Below are positions 24,666-32,532 of a stretch of DNA of 64,000 nucleotides, one piece after another. Below the pieces are notes generated by a model. It ran no database searches and was not told where the DNA came from. It saw only the letters and a program-made list of their open reading frames with translations. Where the stretch lies: assembly GCA_049997955.1 (NCBI GenBank), contig JAEBDY010000017.1, positions 1 to 64,000 of the forward strand, read 5' to 3'. A program made the translations under genes and the position numbers. Position 1 is the stretch's first letter. Every line of letters starts with the position of its first letter. This DNA is from Umezawaea sp049997955 (GTDB lineage: Bacteria; Actinomycetota; Actinomycetes; Mycobacteriales; Pseudonocardiaceae).

Positions 24666-24783
24666 ACGAGCCTCCCCAGGCGTGTTTCCCACAACTATCC
24701 GGACATATTCGCAAGTTACCCACGTCGTGCGGGTCGGTCAACGGGTGGGGATTCTGCCGGGTCCGGGGGAATCGGGCTGGATG

Positions 24784-24824
24784 AAAAAGGCGGAGACCCC
24801 GCACTTTCGTGCGGGGTCTCCGCC
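24784..24824 (-). terminator. Strong intrinsic terminator of the Ms1-like RNA
   Basis: A perfect 16-base stem (24789-24804 with 24809-24824) and a GAAA loop is followed on the minus strand by five Ts. No coding gene ends upstream of it, which shows that a non-coding transcript stops here. Confidence 0.88.
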
Positions 24825-25028
24825 AACAGCACGGGCCTTCGAGTTACCAAGCGTGCAACTCGTGCCGTATAAACCTGGCCTCGGCGTCCGGCGTCCCAGT
24901 ACGCAGGCCCTAGACGGCAAGCCTCCCGCGGCGTGCTGCGCGTGGGTGCTCGAAGTCCGTGCACGGAGCTCTGCCGGGGTGGACGTCGCTTCTCTTCTGC
25001 TCCGTCCCTGGCCGACCGGAGGTCCGCA
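24785..25028 (-). ncRNA. Ms1-like (6S-type) small RNA
   Basis: An RNA of about 244 nucleotides is predicted between HAD and nagZ. It has its own promoter (25035-25063), no coding frame, several stems such as CGAGTT/AACTCG (24840-24862) and GGAGGT-GCGG-ACCTCC at the 5' end, and finishes in a strong terminator. In M. tuberculosis the abundant RNA MTS2823 (Ms1), which binds core RNA polymerase, lies between Rv3661 and Rv3662c, beside the orthologue of the HAD gene and on the same strand as it; Streptomyces has a homologue at the same place. Identity rests on synteny and structure, not on sequence matching. RNase P and tmRNA motifs are absent. Confidence 0.62.
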
Positions 25029-25034
25029 CCTCCC

Positions 25035-25063
25035 TTTGTAGACCGTGTTCGCCGTCACAGCAA
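25035..25063 (-). promoter_or_regulatory. Promoter of the Ms1-like RNA
   Basis: On the minus strand TTGCTG (25063-25058) and TACAAA (25040-25035) are separated by 17 bases, a near-ideal vegetative promoter. Transcription would start near 25028. Confidence 0.65.
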
Positions 25064-25182
25064 GGCCTCGGAAGGGTGCACCGGTCAAGCGACTTTCAGT
25101 AGCGAAAGTTGGCCGGTCGCCCGCGTTTCCGCCGCGGTACCGCTGATCGGGCGGAGGCCGTCACCCACCGGTTCACCAGCAC

Positions 25183-26010
25183 TCAGCTGCGTCGCCGACG
25201 GCGCATCCCGTACCAGGCCACACCCGCCGCGGTCACCGCTCCGAGCCCGATCGCGGTGACCGCGACGGCCGTGCCCGTAGGGGTGGGGATGCGGGCGCGG
25301 AGCGAGACCGGATCGGAGAACGTGAGCACCGGCCAACCCCGTTGAGCGGCGATCTTGCGCAGTGCGCGGTCCGGGTTCACCGCCGTCGGGTGGCCCACCG
25401 CTTCCAGCATCGGCAGGTCGCTCACGGAATCGGAGTACGCGAAGCAGAGTTCGAGGTCGTACCCGTGCTTCTGCGCGAGCTGCTTGACCGCGATGGCCTT
25501 GTTCTCTCCCGCGCAGTAGAAGTCGACCTCGCCCGAATAGCGGCCTCCCCCGACCACCATCCGAGTGCCGACGCTGTGCGACGCGCCCACCATCCCGGCG
25601 ATGGGGGCCACCAGTTCCTCACCGGACGCCGACACCACGACGACGTCGTGGCCCTCCGACTTGTGATCGGTGATCAATTGGGTGGCTTCCTTGTAGACGA
25701 GGGGATCCACGATGTCGTGGAGCGTCTCGTCGACGATGGACCTGACCTGTTCGACGTCCCATCCCTGGCAGAGCGCGGTGATGTGCGAACGCATCCTGTC
25801 CATCTGGTCCGCGTCCGCTCCCGCGAGCATGAACACGAACTGCGCGTAGGCGCTCTTGAGCACCGCGCGCCGGTTGATCAGACCCTCCTGGAAGAAGGGC
25901 CTGCTGAACGCCAGCGCGCTCGACTTGGCGATGACCGTCTTGTCCAGGTCGAAGAACGCGGCGACTCGGTTGCCTTGTGCGGGGGCTTCGCCGCTGCCGG
26001 GATCGGTCAC
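25183..26010 (-). CDS. HAD-IB hydrolase with C-terminal membrane anchor (SerB1-like)
   Basis: The 275-residue protein is a haloacid dehalogenase-type phosphatase: motif I AAFFDLDKTVIAKS with the Asp nucleophile, motif II VVVVSAS, the motif III lysine in NKAIAVKQL and motif IV YSDSVSDLPMLE. A C-terminal hydrophobic segment (AVAVTAIGLGAVTAAGVAWYG) with an Arg cluster anchors it in the membrane. The orthologue Rv3661 is annotated SerB1, but the substrate is unproven; phospholipid or lysophospholipid substrates are equally possible. It is flanked by the Ms1-like and 6C RNA genes as in mycobacteria. Confidence 0.88.
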   Translation of the reverse strand: MTDPGSGEAPAQGNRVAAFFDLDKTVIAKSSALAFSRPFFQEGLINRRAVLKSAYAQFVFMLAGADADQMDRMRSHITALCQGWDVEQVRSIVDETLHDIVDPLVYKEATQLITDHKSEGHDVVVVSASGEELVAPIAGMVGASHSVGTRMVVGGGRYSGEVDFYCAGENKAIAVKQLAQKHGYDLELCFAYSDSVSDLPMLEAVGHPTAVNPDRALRKIAAQRGWPVLTFSDPVSLRARIPTPTGTAVAVTAIGLGAVTAAGVAWYGMRRRRRS

Positions 26011-26135
26011 GCGGTCAGTTTAGGGGGTGGGTTCCGGGTCGGCGTTTCGCTTTTTGACGAAGTCGCTGTGCGCCGTACGACGGAAATTCCTCGTGTCCTC
26101 CAACGGAAGACGAGCACCGGTCAAGGTTCTGGGGA

Positions 26136-26141
26136 TACAGT
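26136..26141 (+). promoter_or_regulatory. -10 box of 6C RNA
   Basis: TACAGT lies seven bases before the first hairpin of the 6C RNA. A clear -35 is not evident. Confidence 0.45.
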
Positions 26142-26147
26142 GGTGCC

Positions 26148-26236
26148 GTCCGGTTCTGCCGGACAGGTTCAGTCCGACCCCCCGGGACTGAACCAATGAC
26201 GACCCCCGTCCCTCCCCCCTGGCGGGGGTCGTCCCA
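26148..26236 (+). ncRNA. 6C small RNA (B11-like)
   Basis: Three consecutive hairpins follow a -10 box: GTCCGG/CCGGAC (26147-26163); GGTTCAGTCC/GGACTGAACC (26166-26194) and GACGACCCCCG/CGGGGGTCGTC (26198-26233). The loops of the second and third each hold a run of six cytosines, the defining feature of the actinobacterial 6C RNA. It lies upstream of ssd on the same strand, between ssd and the HAD gene, exactly where M. tuberculosis B11/6C lies (between Rv3660c and Rv3661). B11 affects cell division and DNA-replication genes through its C-rich loops in mycobacteria. No protein-coding frame covers it. The ends are estimates. Confidence 0.88.
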
Positions 26237-26470
26237 TGTCCGGGGTCAGGTGAACCACCTCTGCTGCGGCCTTTCCGCGCCCCTGTCCCGGCGTTCGGAG
26301 CCCAACCCCTCAGCCTTTCCCACCGCACCGACGAAGTCGGCCCTTGTCCGCTGACTTGTCCACAGGCGCGGCAGTTGTCCACATGTTGATCTTCGTCGCT
26401 TGTGGCATTGCTCACGACAGCCGACCGTTGACCTCGGACCTGCACCGAGTCGATTGGGAGGTGAGCCTGC

Positions 26471-27535
26471 GTGGAAGCGAACCGACCCGTGGCTCTGGTG
26501 GGCGACGAACCACTGCTGGACGACCTGCTCCGCCTGGCCGCGGCGGCGGGGTGCGACCTGGACCGCGTGCCGGACGCCGCGGCCCTGCGCACCCGCTGGA
26601 AAGACGCGCCCGTGGTGCTGCTGGACGAGTGGGGCGCCTTCGAGTGCAGGCTGCTGAACCTGCCGCGCCGCACCGGTGTCTACCTCGTCTGCACCCAACC
26701 GCCCTCGCCACCGGTGTGGCCGGAGGCCGTGGCGCTGGGGCTGGAACGCGTGGTCGAACTCCCCGCCGCCGAGCAGTGGCTGGCGGGCGCGCTGGCCGAC
26801 CTCGCCGAAGGCCCGCCCAGCCCGGACGGCCGGGTGATCGCGCTCCTCGGCGGCCGCGGCGGAGCGGGCGCGTCCGTGCTCGCCGCCGCCGTCGGCCAAG
26901 CCGTCCTCACCTCCGGTGGCCAAGGGCTCCTGATCGACTGCGACCCCCTCGGCGGCGGACTGGACCTGACGCTCGGCACCGAGTCCGTCGAGGGCCCGCG
27001 CTGGCCCGAACTGCACCTGACCGGCGGTCGGGTGGCCGCCTCCGCACTCCACTCCGCCCTGCCCGGTCGCACGGGGAAGCACGGCCGCCTGACCGTTCTC
27101 TCCTGCGACCGCGACGGGCGGGGCCCGGAACCGGACGCCGTCGCGGCCGTCGTCGAAGCAGGCCGCCGTGCGGGCGAAACGGTCGTCTGCGACCTGCCCC
27201 GCCAGCTCACCGAGGCGGCCTGCGCCGCCCTGGACCGAGCGGACCTGGCCGTGCTCGTCGTCCCGGCGGAGGTCCGCGCGACCGTGGCGGCCAAGCGGGT
27301 GGCGCACCGCGTCGCCGAGCGCGGCGTCAAACTGGCCGCGGTCGTCCGCGCCCCCGGCCCGACGGGCTTGCGCGGCAAGGAGATCGCCACCGCGGTGGGC
27401 ATTCCGCTCCTCACCTCCATGCGCCCCGAACCGGGCTTGGCGATCGCACTGGACCGGGGTCGCTTCCCGGAGGGCGCCAGAGGCCCGCTGGCCCGTGCCG
27501 CCAAGGCGGTCCTGGACGCCCTGCACGCCGACTGA
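26471..27535 (+). CDS. ssd: Septum-site/CpaE-like ATPase Ssd
   Basis: The 354-residue protein is a MinD/ParA-superfamily member. A receiver-like N-terminal region (1-120) precedes a deviant Walker A region GGRGGAGASVLAAAVG near residue 127 and LLIDCDPLGGGLDL (Walker A'/B region). The canonical lysine of the P-loop is missing (GGAGAS), as in other Ssd/CpaE proteins. It is the first gene of the tad locus, like Rv3660c, and such proteins place the secretion machine or affect septum formation. The GTG start has GGAGG about nine bases upstream. A 142-base gap separates it from tadA. Confidence 0.88.
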   Translation: MEANRPVALVGDEPLLDDLLRLAAAAGCDLDRVPDAAALRTRWKDAPVVLLDEWGAFECRLLNLPRRTGVYLVCTQPPSPPVWPEAVALGLERVVELPAAEQWLAGALADLAEGPPSPDGRVIALLGGRGGAGASVLAAAVGQAVLTSGGQGLLIDCDPLGGGLDLTLGTESVEGPRWPELHLTGGRVAASALHSALPGRTGKHGRLTVLSCDRDGRGPEPDAVAAVVEAGRRAGETVVCDLPRQLTEAACAALDRADLAVLVVPAEVRATVAAKRVAHRVAERGVKLAAVVRAPGPTGLRGKEIATAVGIPLLTSMRPEPGLAIALDRGRFPEGARGPLARAAKAVLDALHAD

Positions 27536-27677
27536 CGCCGGCCGTCACCCCTCTCCGGACCAGGTCGACATCGCGGGTCACGTCCCCGACCGTTCCCGCG
27601 ATCCGTCGGCCTTCCCGCCGGTCGGGCGGCCGTCCCGCACCGCCCGACCGGCCCCAGCAACCTTGATCGAGGAATCC

Positions 27678-28832
27678 ATGAGCGCAGACCTGGTCGAACG
27701 AGTCCGCCGCCGACTGGCCGTCGGCCGGGCCGAACTGACACCGGCCGCGGTGGCGGAAGCCGTGCGCGACGAAGCCGGAGGCGTCCTTGGCGACGCCGAG
27801 GTGTTGTCCGCCTTGACGTTGCTGCGCCAGGAGTTCGTCGGCGCAGGCCCGCTTGACCCGCTGCTGGCCGACCCCGACACCACGGACGTGCTGGTCACCG
27901 GCCCCGCCGACGTGTGGGTCGACGGGGCACAAGGCTTGCGCCGCACCACGGTCGCGTTCCCCGACGAGGCCGCGGTCCGCAGGCTCGCCCAACGCCTGGC
28001 GGTGGCAGCGGGCCGTCGCCTCGACGAGGCGGTGCCCTACGTGGACGGCTGGCTGCCGGGCTCAGGCCCGTCCGGCCGGATCCGCCTCCACGCCGTCCTC
28101 CCCCCGATCGCCGCCGCGGGCACCTGCCTCTCCCTCCGCGTCCTCCGCCCAGCCGTGCACGACCTGGACGAACTCCGCGCCCGCGGCACCTTCGACGACG
28201 AGACCGCCACCCTCCTGCGGGCGATCGTCACCTCGCGGCTCGCGTTCCTCGTGGTGGGGGGCACGGGCTCTGGCAAAACCACCCTCTTGGCGGCGTTGCT
28301 CGGCTGTGTCCCGCACACGGAACGCGTCCTCTGCGTGGAGGACGCGGGCGAACTGCAACCGGCCCACCCCCAGGTGATCCGCCTGGTGGCCCGTCCAGCC
28401 AACATCGAGGGCGCGGGCGAGGTCCCGGTTCGCGAGCTGGTCCGCCAAGCCCTCCGCATGTGTCCCGACCGCATCGTCGTGGGCGAGGTCCGCGGAGCCG
28501 AGGTCTGCGACCTGCTGGCCACCCTCAACACCGGCCACGACGGCGGCGCGGGCACCCTCCACGCCAACTCCCCGACCGAGGTCCCAGCCCGCTTGGAAGC
28601 ACTGGCCGCACTGGGCGGCCTCGACCGCGCCGCCCTGCACAGCCAACTGTCCGCGGCCGTCCAGGTGGTCCTCCACATGCAGCGAACCCCGCAGGGCACC
28701 AGACACCTGGCCGAAATAGGCGTCTTCCACCGCACTCCGACAACCCTCGAAGTCCACACAGCCTGGCACCACACCAATGGACCACAAGCCGCCTGGCCAA
28801 CCCTGCAATCCCTGCTGCGCCACCCGCTCTGA
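27678..28832 (+). CDS. tadA: TadA/CpaF-type secretion ATPase
   Basis: The 384-residue ATPase powers Flp pilus assembly. It contains the Walker A GGTGSGKTT with K200, an Asp box LCVEDAGEL, Walker B region RMCPDRIVVGEVRGAE and the His box NTGHDGGAGTLHANSP. The N-terminal domain is short. ATG 27678 follows GAGGA at the right distance; the much longer open frame begins inside ssd and is spurious. It matches Rv3659c. TadB and TadC follow after an unusual 666-base gap. Confidence 0.95.
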   Translation: MSADLVERVRRRLAVGRAELTPAAVAEAVRDEAGGVLGDAEVLSALTLLRQEFVGAGPLDPLLADPDTTDVLVTGPADVWVDGAQGLRRTTVAFPDEAAVRRLAQRLAVAAGRRLDEAVPYVDGWLPGSGPSGRIRLHAVLPPIAAAGTCLSLRVLRPAVHDLDELRARGTFDDETATLLRAIVTSRLAFLVVGGTGSGKTTLLAALLGCVPHTERVLCVEDAGELQPAHPQVIRLVARPANIEGAGEVPVRELVRQALRMCPDRIVVGEVRGAEVCDLLATLNTGHDGGAGTLHANSPTEVPARLEALAALGGLDRAALHSQLSAAVQVVLHMQRTPQGTRHLAEIGVFHRTPTTLEVHTAWHHTNGPQAAWPTLQSLLRHPL

Positions 28833-29498
28833 CCCCCATCCGGCCGATCAACCACACCAGCGGCAAGCCAGACCGGCTTTCCACTCGCCCGATCCGATCC
28901 CTGATGGGGAGCCCGACTTCCCGTCACCCAACCCAGCGCACGCCGGCGACGACCCTCGCAGCCATGTCCCAACCGACCCCCAACCCCTCGGCCAGCCCAC
29001 AACGTTTCCCGCACTCGAGCTCGCCACCGTTCCCGGCGGTCCCCTTGCCGGTCGACCGGCAAGCTCGCCGCCGTTCCCGACCTAGGCGCTTCCCTTGCCG
29101 GCCGACCAACCGTCTTCCCCCGACCGGCTACGCGACGCGGCTGAGCCTGTCGTCGCCAACCGCCTCAGATCCCCACTCCCGGCCACCAAGGCGTAGCGGT
29201 TCCCGCAAACCAAGCTGACCGCCGTTCCCCGATCCCCAGCCTGGCGAAGCAGCCCTCACCCGCGATCAGCCGACCACCGACTCAACCCGTCTGCCTCTTC
29301 TTGGTACTCCCTCAGCGATCCGGGCTGCCGTGCCGCCGTTCCCCGGCCTCGATCCCTGCCCACGACCGCCGGACAGATGTGGTCGCGCTTCCCGAATAGA
29401 TCACTCGATCCACCGTTCTCCTTGTCAGCCAAGACAATCCGCCCCCGTCGCAGCAGATCCAGCCGACGCCTCCACCCGAACAGCGAGGTGACCGAGCC
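28833..29498. other. 666-base gene-free insertion in the tad locus
   Basis: No frame here looks real: translations are Pro/Ser/Arg-rich with no domain or ribosome site. The DNA holds four copies of GCCrCCGTTCCC (29023, 29067, 29219, 29332) and a perfect 20-base palindrome CTTGCCGGTCGACCGGCAAG (29044-29063). tadA and tadB are usually adjacent, so this is either a decayed gene or a repeat-bearing regulatory insertion. Confidence 0.55.
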
Positions 29499-30314
29499 AT
29501 GACCTTGTCGGACTCACCAGTGGTGCCGTTTGCCGTCCTGGCCGCAGCACTGCTGGTCCTCCCAGCGTCCGCCTCAGCCCGCCGACTCCGTGCCCTGGCC
29601 GCACCTCGGCCTCGCCGATCGAGGAAACCCGGCCGCCGAGCCCTCGTCCTGACCACCTGCGTACTGGTGGGTCTCCTGGGTGGTCCAGCCGCTCTCCTCG
29701 CGACCGCGATGGTCGGAACCGTTGTCTGGCGCGGTTTCCGTTCACGCGCCCACGAACGATCCCGCCTCGCGGCCTCCTCGGCGATAGCCGACGGCTTGGC
29801 GGCCTTCGTCGCGGAACTCAAGGCCGGTGCCCACCCGGCCGCCGCGGCGGCCGGAGCCGCGCAGGACGCCGAAGAACCGGCCACCACGGTCCTGACCGGC
29901 ATCGCCTCCACCGCGCGACTGGGCGGGGACGTCAACACGGCACTGGACACGATGTCCCGCACCAGACCCGAACTGTCGGCGGCACTGGGTCCGCTGGCAC
30001 GAGCCTGGCACCTGTCCGATCACCACGGGGTGCCGCTGGCCGACGTGCTCGACGCGGTCCGCCGCGACCTGGAACGCCGAGTCGCGTTCGCGGGCCAGGT
30101 CAAGGCGCGCATGGCAGGTCCGCAAGCCAGTGCCACGGTGCTGGCCGGACTCCCGCTGTTCGGCATCGCGCTGGGCGAGTTGAGCGGCGCTCACCCCCTG
30201 CGGGTCCTGACCTCCACCGGCGCAGGCCAGGTCCTGCTCGTCCTCGGCGCGCTCCTGATCTGCGCGGGCCTGCTGTGGAGCACCCGCCTGACCACCAGGG
30301 CGGCGAAGTCATGA
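29499..30314 (+). CDS. tadB: TadB-like pilus platform protein
   Basis: The 271-residue protein has N-terminal membrane segments (about 8-22 and 49-72), a cytoplasmic GspF/T2SSF domain (about 95-235, including FVAELKAGAHPAAAA and WHLSDHHGVPLADVLDAVRRDLERR) and C-terminal membrane segments. TadB and TadC form the inner-membrane platform on which TadA acts. ATG 29499 has GAGGTGA upstream. It overlaps tadC by four bases (ATGA). The orthologue is Rv3658c. Confidence 0.88.
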   Translation: MTLSDSPVVPFAVLAAALLVLPASASARRLRALAAPRPRRSRKPGRRALVLTTCVLVGLLGGPAALLATAMVGTVVWRGFRSRAHERSRLAASSAIADGLAAFVAELKAGAHPAAAAAGAAQDAEEPATTVLTGIASTARLGGDVNTALDTMSRTRPELSAALGPLARAWHLSDHHGVPLADVLDAVRRDLERRVAFAGQVKARMAGPQASATVLAGLPLFGIALGELSGAHPLRVLTSTGAGQVLLVLGALLICAGLLWSTRLTTRAAKS

Positions 30315-30868
30315 CCTTCCTCCTGCTGGCCATGGCCCTGTTGGTGCTGCCGTCCCCGCCTCCGGTCCTGCACCGCCTGACCCCGCCCAAGGCGAAACCG
30401 CCGAGCCCGCCACCCCCGACCGCCGACGACCCGCTGACGGTCGCCGCCACCTGGGACCTGCTGGCCGCCTGCCTGAAGGCCGGGCTGCCGGTGGCGAACG
30501 CCGTGCACGCGGTCGTCGACGGCTTGTCGCCACCAGCGGCGACCGTCCTGCGCCAGGTGGGGTCCCTCCTCTCCTTGGGCGCGGACCCCGTGACCGCCTG
30601 GGCACCCGCCCTGGCCCACGACACCACCGCCCCGCTGGCCCGTGGCGCTCGTCGCACCGCACGATCCGGCGCGGCGCTGGCGGCCTTGGCGGCAGACCTG
30701 GCCGCCCGCGTGCGCGAGCAGGTGGCGGACCAGGCCGAGGCCCGAGCCCAACGGGCCGCCGTCCTGGTGGCCGGTCCACTCGCCGCCTGCTTCCTCCCGG
30801 CCTTCTTCTGCCTGGGAGTCCTGCCGGTCGTGATCGGCCTGGCCACCCGCTTCACCACGACCTGGTGA
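30311..30868 (+). CDS. tadC: TadC-like pilus platform protein
   Basis: The 185-residue protein has an N-terminal hydrophobic segment, a Pro-rich linker (PPKAKPPSPPPP), a single short GspF-type helical domain (WDLLAACLKAGLPVANAVHAV to RAAVLVAG) and a C-terminal membrane hairpin ending VIGLATRFTTTW. It is shorter than proteobacterial TadC (about 300), as is normal in actinobacteria. The ATG overlaps the tadB stop. It precedes the pilin gene by 34 bases. Confidence 0.88.
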   Translation: MTFLLLAMALLVLPSPPPVLHRLTPPKAKPPSPPPPTADDPLTVAATWDLLAACLKAGLPVANAVHAVVDGLSPPAATVLRQVGSLLSLGADPVTAWAPALAHDTTAPLARGARRTARSGAALAALAADLAARVREQVADQAEARAQRAAVLVAGPLAACFLPAFFCLGVLPVVIGLATRFTTTW

Positions 30869-30902
30869 CCACCCCGCCCCACCAACCGAAGAGGAGCAAC
30901 AG

Positions 30903-31082
30903 ATGCACCACCTCATCCGCGAAGCCTTCCGAGGCGACGACGGCATGACCACCGCCGAGTACGCGATCGGCACGATCGCCGCGGCGGCCCTGGCGACCGC
31001 GCTCTACGTCGTGCTCAGCGGGGAGTCCGTCGCCCAAATGCTGGAGGACCTGGTCAAGGGGGCCTTCACGGTGGGCGCATGA
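30903..31082 (+). CDS. Flp-type pilin (DUF4244), 59 residues
   Basis: This very short gene encodes MHHLIREAF followed by RGDDGMTTAEYAIGT and a hydrophobic helix AAAALATALYVVL, ending VKGAFTVGA. The G-M-T-T-A-E-Y-A pattern is the type IV pilin-like cleavage region: cutting after Gly would leave a mature pilin with Glu at position 5. It is preceded by GAGGAG nine bases before the ATG and overlaps tadE by four bases (ATGA). It corresponds to Rv3656c. No prepilin peptidase gene is in the window. Confidence 0.92.
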   Translation: MHHLIREAFRGDDGMTTAEYAIGTIAAAALATALYVVLSGESVAQMLEDLVKGAFTVGA

Positions 31083-31441
31083 CACCCCGGCGCCGGTCCC
31101 GCTCGTCGAACGACAGCGGCATGGTCACGGTCGAAGCGGCCATCTCCGTCTTCGCCCTGGCACTGGTCCTGTCGCTGGGAGCGGCGGCGATCATGGCCGT
31201 GGTGGGCCAACTCCGCTGCACGGACGCCGCCCGCGAGGTCGCACGCCTGGTAGCTCGCGGCGAACCGGAACGCGCCGACGCGGTCGTGCAGGCCATCGCT
31301 CCCGCCGGCGCACACCTGACCGTGCGAACGGACGGCGACACCGTCCAAGTGGAGGTCTCGGCCGACGCGGGCAACCTCCTGCCGGGTCTCCACCTGACCG
31401 CGCGCGCCTACGCGGTCCTCGAACCGACATCCGACGGCTGA
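31079..31441 (+). CDS. TadE-like pseudopilin
   Basis: The 120-residue protein has a basic N-terminus, the TadE-type motif SGMVTVEAAISVFALALVLSLGAAAIMAVV (one membrane helix after a cleavage-like Gly) and an extracytoplasmic domain with DAAREVARLVARGE. TadE proteins are minor pseudopilins of Flp pili. The start overlaps the pilin stop. It matches Rv3655c. The palindrome array begins 84 bases after its stop. Confidence 0.9.
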   Translation: MTPRRRSRSSNDSGMVTVEAAISVFALALVLSLGAAAIMAVVGQLRCTDAAREVARLVARGEPERADAVVQAIAPAGAHLTVRTDGDTVQVEVSADAGNLLPGLHLTARAYAVLEPTSDG

Positions 31442-31524
31442 CAGGACCGATCGGTCGAGCCGCGTCCGGCACACCGCAAAGAACTGAGGAGAGCGATTTG
31501 ACGGGAAGGACGACCCCGGCCGTG

Positions 31525-31904
31525 GTTGGCCGCCGGCCAACAAGGAGTTGAGCGGGGTAGCACCAGCGTCGGCTGACGGCAGGGTTCGCCACCTCATGAC
31601 CGGAGGTTCGGCGGCACCAGGCGTTGACCGTTGGTCGACAAGACCAAGGACGCGTACCTGACCGCTGGTCGAGGGGCGATGTCGCTCGTTGCCGACTACC
31701 GGCAGGCACGGCGGGGGAAGTCGGTGCCACTGGTCGGGTTGCCAGTCCGTGCCGTTGACCGCCGGTCAACGGCACGGAGGTGGTTACCCGCTGCCCGACG
31801 AGTCAAGAGGGGGTCCGTGTCCGTTGACCGGCGGTCAACGGCAAGACAGTGCGTACCTGCCGCCGAACAAGGGAGGGGCACATGTTCGTTGGCCGCTGGT
31901 CAAC
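31525..31904. repeat. Phased array of palindromes, consensus GTTGACC-GCY-GGTCAAC
   Basis: Clear copies lie at 31525-31541, 31623-31639, 31658-31673, 31749-31775 (perfect 12-3-12), 31821-31841 (perfect 9-3-9) and 31888-31904. Their centres are 98, 34, 97, 69 and 65 bases apart, all near multiples of 33. Weaker matches occupy the empty slots (about 31566, 31602, 31698, 31730, 31791, 31862), so about twelve units can be counted. The array fills the gap between tadE and the next gene; no credible coding frame runs through it. It may be a multi-site operator, a hairpin array in the mRNA or a decayed tandem repeat. Confidence 0.8.
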
Positions 31905-31920
31905 AGCGAAGGAGGCCTGC

Positions 31921-32256
31921 GTGGCCGATGACCAGGGCTCGGTGACGGTGCTCGCCGTGGTGTGGCTGGCCGTGTTCGGGGTGCTGATCGCGTTCGGCGT
32001 CCAGGCCGGTGGGGTGGTGGTGCGGCGGCACGAGGTCGCGGCGGCCGCGGATCTGGCGGCGGTGGCCGCTGCCGCTCACCTCACCGACGGCGTGGACCTC
32101 GCCTGTGAAAGGGCGAGGTGGGTGGTCGAACGGATGGGTAAGCGGTTGATCGGCTGCGCGGCGGGCGGTTGGGAGGTGGTCGTGGAGGTCGAGGGATCCA
32201 TTTCGCCCTTCGGCGCGGTGAGCGTTCGGGCTAGGGCCGGTCCGGCTGAAGGGTGA
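31921..32256 (+). CDS. Rv3654c-like TadE-related secreted protein
   Basis: The 111-residue protein starts VADDQGSVTVLAVVWLAVFGVLIAFGVQAGG, a short cytoplasmic stretch and one membrane helix like TadE/TadG pseudopilins, followed by a small external domain with two cysteines (LACERAR, IGCAAGG). The GTG at 31921 has AGGAGG five bases upstream; an upstream frame from 31849 would run through the palindrome array and is rejected. It closes the tad locus, as Rv3654c does in M. tuberculosis. Confidence 0.82.
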   Translation: MADDQGSVTVLAVVWLAVFGVLIAFGVQAGGVVVRRHEVAAAADLAAVAAAAHLTDGVDLACERARWVVERMGKRLIGCAAGGWEVVVEVEGSISPFGAVSVRARAGPAEG

Positions 32257-32532
32257 ACAGGGGTTGTCCGCGATGAACGGTCATCCATCCACGGTGAGCG
32301 GACTCACATGGGGGTTCTGGTCGCTCTCAGCTGGCTCTCAGGTTCAGCCGGCAGTTCAGCCGCCCGCAGTGGAGGCTTCGTTCGCCGTGCCATTCCGACC
32401 AGTTGTCGACGGGGAGTTACATCCGGCGCTGCTGATGCCGTTAATTGGAGTAGCGGCACCGACACGGTGTCCGGCGGCACCGACACAGTGTCAGTGTTCG
32501 TCAGCGTTCACGTAGTTGGAGGCGACAAAGCT
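32257..32532. promoter_or_regulatory. Upstream region of prim-pol gene with doubled GACAC palindromes
   Basis: An 18-base direct repeat, CGGCACCGACAC followed by rGTGTC, occurs at 32454-32471 and 32475-32492. Each copy contains a palindrome, GACACgGTGTC and GACACaGTGTC, 21 bases apart on one helix face. This resembles a cooperative operator about 45 bases before the start codon. GACAC is also the core of the WhiA site in Streptomyces. No gene is seen here. Confidence 0.5.

Noticed and set aside
24784..25030. RNase P RNA or tmRNA
   Set aside because: I see neither the conserved P4 sequences of RNase P nor the tag reading frame and tRNA-like ends of tmRNA; location fits Ms1.
28777..29085. A 102-residue Pro-rich protein after tadA
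   Set aside because: No ribosome site, low-complexity translation, and it starts inside tadA.
31525..31904. CRISPR array reading of the palindrome units
   Set aside because: Units vary, are only about 17 bases, gaps of about 16 bases are not unique spacers and no cas genes are near.
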